From an uncultured Faecalibacterium sp. (lineage in GTDB: Bacteria; Bacillota; Clostridia; Oscillospirales; Ruminococcaceae): DNA of 64,000 nucleotides. A program made the position numbers and the translations under genes. Below, in pieces: positions 51,829-60,624 of this stretch. The stretch covers positions 1 to 64,000 of the forward strand of contig CAKTBG010000010.1 of the NCBI GenBank assembly GCA_934533135.1. Reading direction: 5' to 3'. The notes beneath the pieces were generated by a model that did no database searches, was not told the DNA's origin, and worked only from the letters and a program-made list of their open reading frames with translations. Numbering within the stretch: the first letter of the stretch is position 1; the number at the start of each line of letters is the position of its first letter.

Positions 51829-51857
51829 ATTATAGAAAAATCTTTTCATTTTGTCCA
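51829..51857 (-). promoter_or_regulatory. nan operon promoter with palindrome in the spacer
   Basis: TGGACA (51852-51857) and TATAAT (51829-51834) are 17 bp apart on the minus strand. The palindrome GAAAA-ATC-TTTTC (51835-51847) fills most of the spacer, a classic repressor position. Confidence 0.75.
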
Positions 51858-51876
51858 TCGGACGCTTGTACAATTT

Positions 51877-52052
51877 TGAAAAAGTTTTCTTGTGCATCCC
51901 GCCCAAAAATCTGGGATACTTCTCGTTTTTGGATGTTTTTCACAATTTTCGAGGGATTTGTTTCTTTTCTGTAATAATTCATCCCGCAAGCTTTTTTGCA
52001 GCTCTGAAAATTGTTTTCCGTCTCATTTTTGCGATTTTGAAAAGCTTTTTCA
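51877..52052. promoter_or_regulatory. Further GAAAA-n-TTTTC operators in the nan-rpiR gap
   Basis: Three more palindromes resemble the promoter site: TGAAAA-AG-TTTTCT (51877-51890), TGAAAA-TTG-TTTTCC (52005-52019) and TGAAAA-GCT-TTTTCA (52038-52052). They lie between the divergent promoters and are likely sites for the RpiR regulator. The rest of this 476-bp gap is AT-rich with no gene. Confidence 0.6.
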
Positions 52053-52129
52053 GTTATAAGTGCTACTTTTTCGCCGAAATTTGGACGCTCTGCACAGAAA
52101 CCGCGCCGAATTTGTGTGCAGTACCCCAC

Positions 52130-52158
52130 TTGCCAAGCCGCAGAGTTTCTTTTATACT
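52130..52158 (+). promoter_or_regulatory. rpiR-family regulator promoter
   Basis: TTGCCA (52130-52135) and TATACT (52153-52158) are 17 bp apart, about 80 bp upstream of the regulator gene. Confidence 0.65.
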
Positions 52159-52236
52159 TCTTTATTAGAAGGTGTAAGAAAGACGGTTCCGCACGCGCAG
52201 TGTCTCGGGAACCGTGAAAAGGAGTTGACCCCCATT

Positions 52237-53082
52237 ATGGCTATGAATTTTTGGGAGCTGCTGCACGATCGGCAGGACTCCCTGACCAAATCCGGACGGG
52301 CCGTTGCCGAATACCTCATGCAGCACTCCGACGAAGCGCAGTATCTCTCGATCTCCTCGCTGGCAAAAGAGTGCAAGGTCGCCGAGGCCACCGTATTCCG
52401 CTTCTGCCGGGCATTGGGCTTTGACGGCTACCACGAAATGCGCATTGCGCTGGCGCAGGCCAATGCCATGGGTTCGCCGCTCGACCCGCGGGAGCCGGAA
52501 CCCGGCTCGTCCACCCAGACGCTCTGTGAGCACGCTACGGCTCTGTTCCAGAATGCCATCAGCGGCACACAGAATGCCCTCTCCACCGACGCCGTGGAGC
52601 AGGCAGTCGATCTGATGCAAAAGGCACAGCAGGTGTTCTGCCTCGGGCAGGGCGGCAGTATGCTGCTGGCCAACGACATCTGCGCCCGTTTTTCCAGCCT
52701 GTCCACCAAGTTCCGGACCGCGGGCGACAGCCATCTCCAGCTGCTGACAGCCAGCCTGATGGGGCCGGAGGACGTCGTGCTGTTTGTTTCCTACTCCGGT
52801 GCGACCCGGGATATGATGGAGACCCTGCGCACTGCCAAAAGCGTCGGTGCCAAGATCATCCTTTTGACGCACTACGAGGACTCGCCCGGTGCTTCGCTGG
52901 CCGACATCGTATTGCTCTGCGGCGCACAGGAAAGCCCGCTGGACTCCGGCAGCATCCCCATCAAAGTGGCCGTCCTCTATGTCGCCGAGGTGCTGCTGCT
53001 GCGCTATATCCTGAACGATCCCGAGGCTTCCAATGCCGCGCAGGATCGCACCTCCGAAGCACTGACGCTCAAGATGGTCTGA
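52237..53082 (+). CDS. RpiR/MurR-family transcriptional regulator of the nan operon
   Basis: This 281-residue protein has an N-terminal RpiR helix-turn-helix (YLSISSLAKECKVAEATVFRFCRALGFDG, about 42-70) and a C-terminal SIS sugar-phosphate domain (about 110-260, including VSYSGATRDM). RpiR proteins of nan loci respond to ManNAc-6-P or GlcNAc-6-P. It is divergent from the nan operon. ATG 52237 follows AAAAGGAG; ATG 52243 is a possible alternative. Confidence 0.9.
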   Translation: MAMNFWELLHDRQDSLTKSGRAVAEYLMQHSDEAQYLSISSLAKECKVAEATVFRFCRALGFDGYHEMRIALAQANAMGSPLDPREPEPGSSTQTLCEHATALFQNAISGTQNALSTDAVEQAVDLMQKAQQVFCLGQGGSMLLANDICARFSSLSTKFRTAGDSHLQLLTASLMGPEDVVLFVSYSGATRDMMETLRTAKSVGAKIILLTHYEDSPGASLADIVLLCGAQESPLDSGSIPIKVAVLYVAEVLLLRYILNDPEASNAAQDRTSEALTLKMV

Positions 53083-53109
53083 GCCGCACCTCCTTTGCAA
53101 GGCACAAAA

Positions 53110-53168
53110 AAGCACCCTCCCGCCTGCCGGTCTCGCACAAACTGCGAACGGCAAACGAGAGGGTGCTT
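53110..53168. terminator. Terminator between the regulator and the DUF4340 gene
   Basis: A 10-bp stem AAGCACCCTC/GAGGGTGCTT encloses further pairing and has T runs on both strands, so it serves the two convergent genes. Confidence 0.85.
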
Positions 53169-53176
53169 CTATTTTT

Positions 53177-54136
53177 TCAAAAGTTCCGGAGGGCATCCAC
53201 GATGGTTCCATCCACGGAATACAGCGCATCCTCGCCCGAAACCTTCAGGTAGTATCCGTCGATTCCCTCCCCATAAGTCAGAGTGCGGATCGTCTCCCCT
53301 GCGGTGACTTCGGCGGTGACAACGGTCTGGAACCCCACCTCCGCTGCCTCTTCCTGCGCGGTCTGCCCGGTCACATAGCCACTGAGAGCCGACAGAAGGT
53401 TTTGCACAGCGGTGTCATCAAGCTCCGTTTCCGGGTCTTCGGTGTTCCGCCAAACCGTTGTGTAGCTGCTGTCCGCGTCTGCCGCGTCGGACGAAGCGGG
53501 TTCGGACAAGGCCGACAGTGAGACGTTCCTTCCATCCGGATACGTCAGATGGACGGCTTCGATTTGGGAGCTGGTCAGCCCCGCCGGGTTGAAGGGGCCG
53601 AACAGATCTGCTTTCGTCTGCTCAAAGCAGGCCGCCTTGGTTCCGGCGACGGTGTAGAGCGAAGCGTCGCCCTGTTTTTGCAGGTAGAAATCCCCGGTGA
53701 TGGGGTTTTCGGCTCCAAAGCAATAGGCAGCCGTCTCCCCTTCCGCCGTGACCGTCACGGTGACCTGCGGAGCATCCATGCCATAGTCCTCGCCCGCCTC
53801 TGCGGTCAGCTGCCGCTTGGCGCGCAGGTCGGTCAGGGCGGTCAGCATGGTGTTGCAGGCAGCGGCATCGAGATGGTAGTCCAGATCTTCGGCGAGGGTC
53901 CAGCTGCCGTCCGCGTAGTTCAGCGTCAGCGTCTCGCCCTGATAGTGGATCTGGATCTGTTCCAGCGCATCGGCCGAAACTGCCGCGAGTGAAATGCTGC
54001 CCTCTGCGGCTTCGCTTGCGGCCTGTTCGGTCTGCTTTTCCCGCTCCGTCAGGAGAAACAAAGCCGCTCCCGCCAGCAGGATCAGAGCCACCAGTACCAG
54101 AAAAAGGGTCTGCTGCTTCGTATTTTTTGCGTTCAT
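53177..54136 (-). CDS. DUF4340 membrane-anchored protein
   Basis: This 319-residue protein has one N-terminal helix (about 10-30) and an extracellular beta-rich domain that fits DUF4340, with two repeats of the pattern around WTLAEDLDYHLDA and later LDDTAVQNLLSAL. It is the last gene of the ABC cluster. The family usually accompanies GldG-like proteins. ATG 54136 has AGGAGG upstream. Confidence 0.82.
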   Translation of the reverse strand: MNAKNTKQQTLFLVLVALILLAGAALFLLTEREKQTEQAASEAAEGSISLAAVSADALEQIQIHYQGETLTLNYADGSWTLAEDLDYHLDAAACNTMLTALTDLRAKRQLTAEAGEDYGMDAPQVTVTVTAEGETAAYCFGAENPITGDFYLQKQGDASLYTVAGTKAACFEQTKADLFGPFNPAGLTSSQIEAVHLTYPDGRNVSLSALSEPASSDAADADSSYTTVWRNTEDPETELDDTAVQNLLSALSGYVTGQTAQEEAAEVGFQTVVTAEVTAGETIRTLTYGEGIDGYYLKVSGEDALYSVDGTIVDALRNF

Positions 54137-54170
54137 TCCAGCCCTCCTGTTCCAATGGATCGGAACGATC

Positions 54171-55616
54171 TCATCTCCGGCGGCGCAGAAACACCACCAC
54201 AGCACCCGCGGCCAGCAATGCCGCCGGGAGAAGAACGATGAAGGTCAGCCCCAGCCCTGCTGCCACCGAGGAGGGCACGCTGATGGGCGACGCTTCCAAC
54301 GCCTTGGAGTCCACCAGCGTCACCGCCGACGCACTGGCCAGTGCCGCGGCACAGCCCTGCAGGAAGGTCACATTGCCCAGGATGATCTGATAGATGCCCT
54401 CGTTGTCCATGTTTCCGCAGTTGATCCAGATCACCTGCGCCCCGGTGGACTCGTTTTCGGCCCATGCCGCCAGGGTGAACGGGCCATCGAGGTCGCCGTC
54501 CTCTTTGTCGGCCACGGTCATTTCGTAGCCAGCGGCCTTGCTGTATGCCTTGTCGGTGGTGGTCAGCAGGGCTTCTGTCGTCACACCGTCCGTTTCGGTC
54601 AGGGTGATCCCCTGTGCCATCTGGAGCAGGACCCGGCGGCTGGTGTTGATGCTGTCCAGCACGCCGCTCTCGAGAGCCGAAGCATACTCCGGCAGCAGAT
54701 AGTAAGGGTAGCCGTTCATGGAGTGGTCCGAATCTCCCTCCATCACAAGGCCCTCGGTGCGGGAAAGCCCAAACTCCGCCAGCAGTGCGTCCAGATTGGG
54801 GGTATTGTAATAGCTGTCGGTGGTCAGCAGGATCTTTCCGCCCTTGTTCAGGTAACTGCGCAGCCCGCTCATCTCATCCACCAGTGTGCCTGCCGCAGCA
54901 AAATCGTTCTGCGGGGTGCTGATGAGGAGCAGATCGCAGTCCTCCGGGATGGTGCTGCTGATGAAATCCAGAGCCGTGACCGTGAAGTTCTGGTTTTCCA
55001 GTGCTTCGGTCAGGGTGCTCGTGGGAGCCTGCTCGCCGTGGTTGGTGGTGTAATAGGCGTGCAGCACTTCGCCGCCGGACAGTTTGTAGAGTGCCGCCGT
55101 GATCTTGTTCTCGCCGTCAAATTGCACGCTTGGGCTGCCGGAGGACGCATAGTCGGAGTAATCGTATTCATAGAGATCCGACGCATCCAGCACCGTGCTT
55201 TCTTCGCCGGAAACAAAGATCAGACTGCCGTTTTCAGCGTCCTGCGCACCGTACTGTGCGGCAAACGTCGGATATACCGCCGGGTCTTTCTGCTCCCAAC
55301 GGATCCGGCCGTTTTCTGCGGCATAGCGATCCAGAAGCTTCGAGATGATGGCGTCCTCATTGCCGGTCTCGCAAAGATAGTAGATGGTTACATCCCGATC
55401 CACCGCCCGGGCGATCTCTTTGGAGCTGTCGCTCAGGGTGTAGAGCCCGGCCTCCGAAAGGTCGAACTCGGTGTACTTGGTGGGGATGGCCCGCACCACC
55501 AGATTGAGCAGAATCGCCAGCACGACCACAGCCGCGGCAAGAACCGCCGACCAGACTCCGCTGCGGAATACCGCCGGGTTGACCGGCTGGGATGGTTTTT
55601 TGGGTTTTAATTTCAT
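54171..55616 (-). CDS. GldG-like ABC accessory protein
   Basis: This 481-residue protein has transmembrane helices at both ends (about 20-42 and 455-475). The outer domain resembles the ABC-type uncharacterised transport domain of GldG/Mla-like proteins (TEFDLSEAGLYTLSDSSKEI, DCDLLLISTPQNDF, LRSYLNKGGKILLTTD). It would sit with the ATPase and permease in an export or envelope complex. In Bacteroidota the relatives work in gliding; here the role is unknown. Confidence 0.82.
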   Translation of the reverse strand: MKLKPKKPSQPVNPAVFRSGVWSAVLAAAVVVLAILLNLVVRAIPTKYTEFDLSEAGLYTLSDSSKEIARAVDRDVTIYYLCETGNEDAIISKLLDRYAAENGRIRWEQKDPAVYPTFAAQYGAQDAENGSLIFVSGEESTVLDASDLYEYDYSDYASSGSPSVQFDGENKITAALYKLSGGEVLHAYYTTNHGEQAPTSTLTEALENQNFTVTALDFISSTIPEDCDLLLISTPQNDFAAAGTLVDEMSGLRSYLNKGGKILLTTDSYYNTPNLDALLAEFGLSRTEGLVMEGDSDHSMNGYPYYLLPEYASALESGVLDSINTSRRVLLQMAQGITLTETDGVTTEALLTTTDKAYSKAAGYEMTVADKEDGDLDGPFTLAAWAENESTGAQVIWINCGNMDNEGIYQIILGNVTFLQGCAAALASASAVTLVDSKALEASPISVPSSVAAGLGLTFIVLLPAALLAAGAVVVFLRRRR

Positions 55617-55631
55617 CCGTTTTCCCTCCCC

Positions 55632-56504
55632 TCAGTTCCAGCGGCGGTGCTCGATGCCCTGCATCGTAAAGAACAGGAACACCATCGTCACCGACAGATA
55701 GTAGACCAATACCGGGATGGAAAAGCTGCCGTTGATGAACGTCTCGAATGGCGTAAACAGGCAGAGCGCAGACAGCACTGCGCTGAACGCTTCGGTCAGC
55801 CATGCACTTCTGGCCAGAAACAGCGCACAGAGTGCGACGCAGAGTGCCGCAAAGGTCAGGCAGCCCAGCGTAAAACTCCGGGTGCGCAGACCCGCCGCCA
55901 GAGATGCAGCACCGGCCAGCCCCGTAAAGACCACCAAGGCCACCGCACTGCCCGCATGGAACATACTGCGCAGACTGGGCATCAGGTAGGCCAGCAGCAG
56001 TGCGGCAAAGCCCATGACCGCCGCGATGATCGGGTTTTCGGTCAGGCCGGAGAGAAACTCTCCGATGGCGATGCCCGCGCAGCCCATGCAATAATAGCAG
56101 AGCAGACCGGCCAGATTCGCCGCCAGTGCCGCCGTCGTGCCGCCCAATACCTGCATCAGCAGGATCATGAGGGCATCCGCCAGACAGGGCAATGCGTAAA
56201 CAACGCACAAGGCAAAGAACTTGCCCAGCACAATGCCGCTGACCGGCACCGGGCTGGTGAGAAGCAGTTGGTCGGTACGGCTGCGGCGTTCCTCGGCCAG
56301 CGAACGCATGGTCAGCACCGGGAAGTAAAGCAGCAGCACAAAGAGGGTCTTGTAGAGGGTATAATAGCTGAAATCGGTCATCCCGTAGCCCAGATTCAAG
56401 GCCAGAAAGTACAGGCCGGTATCCGCCAGCAGAAAGGCGGTGAGGACATAGCCCATCATGCCCTGAAAGAAGCTGCGGAGCTCCCGCTTGAAGATCGCTT
56501 TCAT
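55632..56504 (-). CDS. ABC-2 type permease (GldF-like)
   Basis: This 290-residue protein has six or more hydrophobic helices. It opens with MKAIFKRELRSFFQG, typical of GldF/ABC-2 permeases, and contains EERRSRTDQLLLTSPV. It pairs with the ATPase gene 3 bp upstream and the GldG-like gene 15 bp downstream. Confidence 0.85.
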   Translation of the reverse strand: MKAIFKRELRSFFQGMMGYVLTAFLLADTGLYFLALNLGYGMTDFSYYTLYKTLFVLLLYFPVLTMRSLAEERRSRTDQLLLTSPVPVSGIVLGKFFALCVVYALPCLADALMILLMQVLGGTTAALAANLAGLLCYYCMGCAGIAIGEFLSGLTENPIIAAVMGFAALLLAYLMPSLRSMFHAGSAVALVVFTGLAGAASLAAGLRTRSFTLGCLTFAALCVALCALFLARSAWLTEAFSAVLSALCLFTPFETFINGSFSIPVLVYYLSVTMVFLFFTMQGIEHRRWN

Positions 56505-56507
56505 GGG

Positions 56508-57269
56508 TCAGTCCTCCTTTCCTTCTGCGCCGTTCGGCTCTTCCCCTGCGTTCCAGTCGTCGTCCTCCGGGCTTTTCGTGCCGGTCAGCTCAAGGTAAAG
56601 CTCCTCGAGGTTCCGGGTCTCGGTGGTGAGATCCAGCACGGTGCTTCCCTTCGGCGTCAGGATCAGCACCTGTTGGCAGACAGCCTGCACCTCGCTGAGG
56701 ATATGGCTCGAAAGGATCACGGTGTGGGAACGCCCCAGCTCCCGGATCAGTTTCCGGATCTCGATGACCTGCGCCGGATCCAGACCCACGGTGGGTTCGT
56801 CCAGAATGATGAGCTTGGGGTCGCCCAGCAGTGCCTGCGCAATGCCCACCCGCTGGCGATACCCCTTGGAGAGATTGCGGATCAAGCGGAGCCGCACCGT
56901 TTCCAGCCCGGTACGGCGCATTGCCCGGAGCACCTGTTCGCCGCGCTCCGCCTTTTTGATGCCCTTCAGTTCGGCCGCAAACTCCAGATACTCCTGCACG
57001 GTCATTTCCGGGTAGAGGGGCGGCTGCTCAGGCAGATAGCCCACGCAGGCTTTGGCAGCATCGGCCTCTTCCGGCAGCGGATGCCCCGCCACCGTCACCT
57101 GCCCGCTGGTAGCCGCGAGATATCCGGTCAGAATGTTCATGATGGTGGATTTTCCTGCGCCGTTTGGCCCCAGCAGGCCAAAGATCCGGCCGTCCTCTAC
57201 CGCAAAGGAGAGGTCGTCCACCGCCAGATGCCTGCCGTATTTTTTGGTAAGATGGGATACTTCGATCAC
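56508..57269 (-). CDS. ABC transporter ATPase (GldA-like)
   Basis: This 253-residue ATPase has Walker A GPNGAGKST, signature LSKGYRQRVGIAQALL, Walker B LIILDEPTVGLDP and the H-loop SSHIL. The start is GTG 57269 behind AAAGGAG. It is the first gene of the four-gene ATPase-permease-GldG-DUF4340 operon. Confidence 0.93.
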   Translation of the reverse strand: MIEVSHLTKKYGRHLAVDDLSFAVEDGRIFGLLGPNGAGKSTIMNILTGYLAATSGQVTVAGHPLPEEADAAKACVGYLPEQPPLYPEMTVQEYLEFAAELKGIKKAERGEQVLRAMRRTGLETVRLRLIRNLSKGYRQRVGIAQALLGDPKLIILDEPTVGLDPAQVIEIRKLIRELGRSHTVILSSHILSEVQAVCQQVLILTPKGSTVLDLTTETRNLEELYLELTGTKSPEDDDWNAGEEPNGAEGKED

Positions 57270-57332
57270 GAAAATGCTCCTTTCCCGGTCTATGCCGCGT
57301 TGCTGGTTTATTTTAGTCGGTAATTGTGTTGA

Positions 57333-57361
57333 TTTTATGCCAAACTCGTGTAAAAATCAAA
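57333..57361 (-). promoter_or_regulatory. Promoter of the GldA-like operon
   Basis: TTGATT (57356-57361) and TAAAAT (57333-57338) are 17 bp apart on the minus strand. Confidence 0.65.
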
Positions 57362-57422
57362 AGCTTTCCTTTTATGCTTTCTTTCGCGGTTTTTCGGGCG
57401 ACTGGCCAAGCCGGAAATACGC

Positions 57423-57459
57423 AAAAAAGCGTCGCTTCCCATACAGGAAACGACGCTTT
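57423..57459 (-). terminator. rpmE terminator
   Basis: Stem AAAGCGTCG/CGACGCTTT with a 16-nt loop is followed by TTTTTTG on the minus strand, 14 bp after rpmE. Confidence 0.88.
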
Positions 57460-57473
57460 GAAAAGACCAGTAA

Positions 57474-57674
57474 TTACTTACGGCCGAAACGCTTGTTGAA
57501 GCGTTCAACACGTCCGCCGGTGTCAACCAGCTTCTGCTTACCAGTGTAGAAGGGGTGGCACTTGGAGCAAACTTCGACGTGGATCTCGGGCTTGGTGGAA
57601 CGAGTCTTGATGACGTTGCCGCAAGCGCAAGTGATGGTGCAGTCAACGTAGTTCGGATGGATACCCTGTTTCAT
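57474..57674 (-). CDS. rpmE: 50S ribosomal protein L31 (zinc-binding type)
   Basis: This 66-residue protein has the L31 start MKQGIHPNY and the zinc ligands C16, C18 and C36-x2-C39 (the C+ form). It ends with the usual basic tail. The 5' leader is about 110 nt. Confidence 0.95.
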   Translation of the reverse strand: MKQGIHPNYVDCTITCACGNVIKTRSTKPEIHVEVCSKCHPFYTGKQKLVDTGGRVERFNKRFGRK

Positions 57675-57789
57675 TCTTTTCACCTCAATTCTGGTTCTGA
57701 CGTATTGGGGCCATATTTGATGTATGTGCCCATCACAACCTTCAATATCGGCTACCCCCGCGAGCGGCCTTGGAAACGATTGCCTTAAT

Positions 57790-57817
57790 ATTATAGCACT
57801 TCTGCAAAAAATTGCAA
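57790..57817 (-). promoter_or_regulatory. rpmE promoter
   Basis: TTGCAA (57812-57817) and TATAAT (57790-57795) with a 16-bp spacer on the minus strand. Confidence 0.65.
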
Positions 57818-57894
57818 GAGGAAAAATCAAGTTTTTTCAGCTTTCTCCGCGAAAGTCTTTCCTTTTCCGGTCGAGATCTCCGTTTGCACGCCGT

Positions 57895-60201
57895 TCAGCG
57901 GCGGAACCCCTCCAGCAGACGGGTCAGCCAGCCCTTGCGCACCGGCTTTTCATACACAGCCGGGCGTACCGGCTGGGGCGCAGGCTGCGGTGCCGGAGCT
58001 TCCGGCTCTTTCCGGGGTTCGGCCGGTGCCGGCTGCGGCGGTGCCTTGGGAACGGCGGGCGTTTCCGGCTCCGGCTGTGCTTTCACCAGTTCCGGTTCTG
58101 CCGGTGCTGCGGGCACAGGTTCGGTTGACTGGAAGCTGGTCCAATCGTCCTTCAGCAGATCGTACATCCCCATCTGGCTGTTCACCAGCGATTCGCCCTC
58201 AGCAGGCTTCACCTTCTGGTATGTGCCATCGGCCTGCATTGCTCTGGCATTGACGTTATCCCGGAGCTGCAGCTGCAGGATATCGGTCAGCTTTTGGATC
58301 AGCAGCGGGGCATCCACCCGGACGCCCACCTCAACGCGGCACTCGGTATTCCGGGTCAGGAAGTCGCCGGATGCGATGTAGATGCGGGTATTCTGCCCAT
58401 CAAAGAAGCTGTAAATGCGGCCATGCTCGAGATAGCGGCCCACAAGACTGCGGATGTGCAGATTCTCGGTCTTGCCGGGCACCTCCGCACGGACGCAGCA
58501 GATGCCGCGCACGATCATGTCGATCCGCACACCGGCGCAGCTGGCCTCCTCCAGTTTCAGGATGATATCCCGGTCGCTGATGGAATTGTTTTTCAGGATC
58601 ATTGCCGCGGGCCGCCCCATCTTGGCAGCGGCGATCACCCGATCCATCTCGTCCAGCAGAACGCTCTTGAACCGGAGCGGAGCCACCAGCATTGTCTCGC
58701 TGGTCTCGGTCAGTTTTTGCACTGCAAGATTCTGGAACACATTGGAGGCTTCCTCACCGATCTGCAGATCGGCCGTAATGAAGGAATAATCCGTATACAG
58801 CTCGCTGGTTTTTTCGTTGTAGTTTCCGGTGCCGATCTGGGTAATGTAAGAATAGCCGTCCGCGTCCTTTTTGGTGATGAGGGTCAGCTTGGAGTGGACC
58901 TTATAATCCTCAAATCCATAGATGACGGTGCATCCGGCCGCTTCCAGCTGTTTCGACCAGTCGATGTTGTTCTGCTCGTCAAAGCGGGCGCGCAGCTCCA
59001 CCAGAGCCACGACTTCCTTGCCATTTTCGGCGGCTTCGACCAACGCCTGTACGATCTGAGATTCCCGCGCCATCCGGTAAAGCGTCATCTTGATCGAGAT
59101 CACATCCGGGTCGTGCGCCGCCTTTTTGAGCATTGCGATGAACGGCCGGATGGACTGATACGGGTAGCTGAGCAGCACATCGTGCTTTTGCACTTCGGCG
59201 GCCAGATCGTACTCCGGCGGCGGCAGCATCGGCCGGGCGGCCGGGTAGAACAGTTCCGGGTGGCTGTCGCATTCCATCTTGGCCGTCAGTTTATAGAAGA
59301 AGCTCAGATCCAGCGGGCTCTTCTGCACAAAGACCCGCTTGCGGCTCAGTTCCAGTTTGTCGCAGAGCAGCCGTGTGACTTCCGGCGGGGCGGCGGGGGT
59401 CATCTGCAGGCGGACAGCGGCCAGCTTGCGGCGGCGTTTGAGCAGATCTGCCATGATCTCCCGATAGTCGATGTCGTGATCCATCATCCCCTCTTTCACG
59501 TCGATGTCGGCGTTGCGGGTCACCCGGAACACGCATTTTTCCTGAATGGCGTCTTTGCCGAAGATCATAGAGGCAAAGTGCATCACCAGCTCTTCCACGA
59601 GGGCGAACTGGGTCTGCCCCTCTTTCTTGATGAGATGCATCCGCTCCATCTGGCTGGAGATCGGCACGATGCCGAGGCTCGGCTCGTCCATGTGCTTTTC
59701 CTTCAGCAGGACGCCGAGGTAGATCTCCTTGTTGCGCAGAAACGGGAACGGATGGCGGTGATCGACGATCTGCGGGCTGAGGATCGGGAACAGCTCGTTC
59801 TCGAAGTATTTCTTCCAGAAATGCTCTTCTTCCCGGTTCAGGTCGGAGAAATCCACCTTTTTATAGCCGCAGTCCGCCAGATTTTCGAGAGCTTTGGCGT
59901 AGTATTTGTCACAGTCCTCCTGCAGCTGGGCTGTTTTGGGCATGATGGCACTCAGCTGCTCTTCGGCGGTCATATTGGTCTTGTTCTCGCGCTTTTCTTT
60001 TTTGCCGCGCATGAGGTTGGCACGCTCCTGCAAAGAGCCGACCCGCACCATAAAAAATTCGTCCAGATTGGAGCCGTAGATCGCAAGGAACTTGACCTGC
60101 TCGCCCAGCGGAACATTTTTATCCTTGCCAAGGACAAGGACCCGGTGGTTGAAATCCAGCCAGCTCAGTTCGCGGTTGATGAAAATGCTATCCTCTTTCA
60201 T
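57895..60201 (-). CDS. ppk1: Polyphosphate kinase 1
   Basis: This 768-residue enzyme polymerises polyphosphate from ATP. It has the N-terminal start INRELSWLDFN, the phospho-His in EDYKVHSKLTLI (about residue 430) and the second His/Arg domain. After the family's usual end near residue 680 it continues with about 90 residues of Pro/Ala/Glu-rich linker and a basic helix (GWLTRLLEGFRR). That tail is not part of standard PPK1 and could bind membrane or a partner. Confidence 0.93.
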   Translation of the reverse strand: MKEDSIFINRELSWLDFNHRVLVLGKDKNVPLGEQVKFLAIYGSNLDEFFMVRVGSLQERANLMRGKKEKRENKTNMTAEEQLSAIMPKTAQLQEDCDKYYAKALENLADCGYKKVDFSDLNREEEHFWKKYFENELFPILSPQIVDHRHPFPFLRNKEIYLGVLLKEKHMDEPSLGIVPISSQMERMHLIKKEGQTQFALVEELVMHFASMIFGKDAIQEKCVFRVTRNADIDVKEGMMDHDIDYREIMADLLKRRRKLAAVRLQMTPAAPPEVTRLLCDKLELSRKRVFVQKSPLDLSFFYKLTAKMECDSHPELFYPAARPMLPPPEYDLAAEVQKHDVLLSYPYQSIRPFIAMLKKAAHDPDVISIKMTLYRMARESQIVQALVEAAENGKEVVALVELRARFDEQNNIDWSKQLEAAGCTVIYGFEDYKVHSKLTLITKKDADGYSYITQIGTGNYNEKTSELYTDYSFITADLQIGEEASNVFQNLAVQKLTETSETMLVAPLRFKSVLLDEMDRVIAAAKMGRPAAMILKNNSISDRDIILKLEEASCAGVRIDMIVRGICCVRAEVPGKTENLHIRSLVGRYLEHGRIYSFFDGQNTRIYIASGDFLTRNTECRVEVGVRVDAPLLIQKLTDILQLQLRDNVNARAMQADGTYQKVKPAEGESLVNSQMGMYDLLKDDWTSFQSTEPVPAAPAEPELVKAQPEPETPAVPKAPPQPAPAEPRKEPEAPAPQPAPQPVRPAVYEKPVRKGWLTRLLEGFRR

Positions 60202-60237
60202 ACTGATCCTCTTTTCGCCTCGGTTGCGAGGCCGTTT

Positions 60238-60588
60238 TCAGCGCACGGTCGCCAGTTCGCCCCAAGATGCCACGATCTCCGCGGTCAATCCCGGAACCTT
60301 CGCCGCGTCCGCCACCCGGCGGAACGCGCCGTTGCGCAGCCGGTAATCCAGAATGGCCTGCGCCCGCTTCTCCCCGACGCCGGGCAGGATGGTCAACGCT
60401 TCCAGCCCGGCGGTGTTCAGATCCACCTGCGCCAGCTGCACCAACGGCACAGACCGCGGTGCGGGCAGCGACTGTTCCGGACGGAGCGGAACTGCGAACC
60501 AAAAGGCCATCGCCGTGCAAAGAGCCGCAGCTCCCGCTGCAAGGAGCAAAAAGCCAGCTTCCCTGCGGGGAAAAGCAGTTTTCTTCAT
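60238..60588 (-). CDS. ComEA-like helix-hairpin-helix protein
   Basis: This 116-residue protein has an N-terminal helix anchor (about 13-35) and a C-terminal helix-hairpin-helix pair (VDLNTAGLEALTILPGVGEKRAQAI), as in the DNA-binding half of ComEA. It is shorter than full ComEA and no comEC follows; ppk1 lies 36 bp downstream. It may bind DNA outside the cell. ATG 60588 has GGAGGG about 11 bases upstream. Confidence 0.82.
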   Translation of the reverse strand: MKKTAFPRREAGFLLLAAGAAALCTAMAFWFAVPLRPEQSLPAPRSVPLVQLAQVDLNTAGLEALTILPGVGEKRAQAILDYRLRNGAFRRVADAAKVPGLTAEIVASWGELATVR

Positions 60589-60624
60589 TGTACCATAATC
60601 CCTCCAAAAAGAAAGCCCCTGCAT

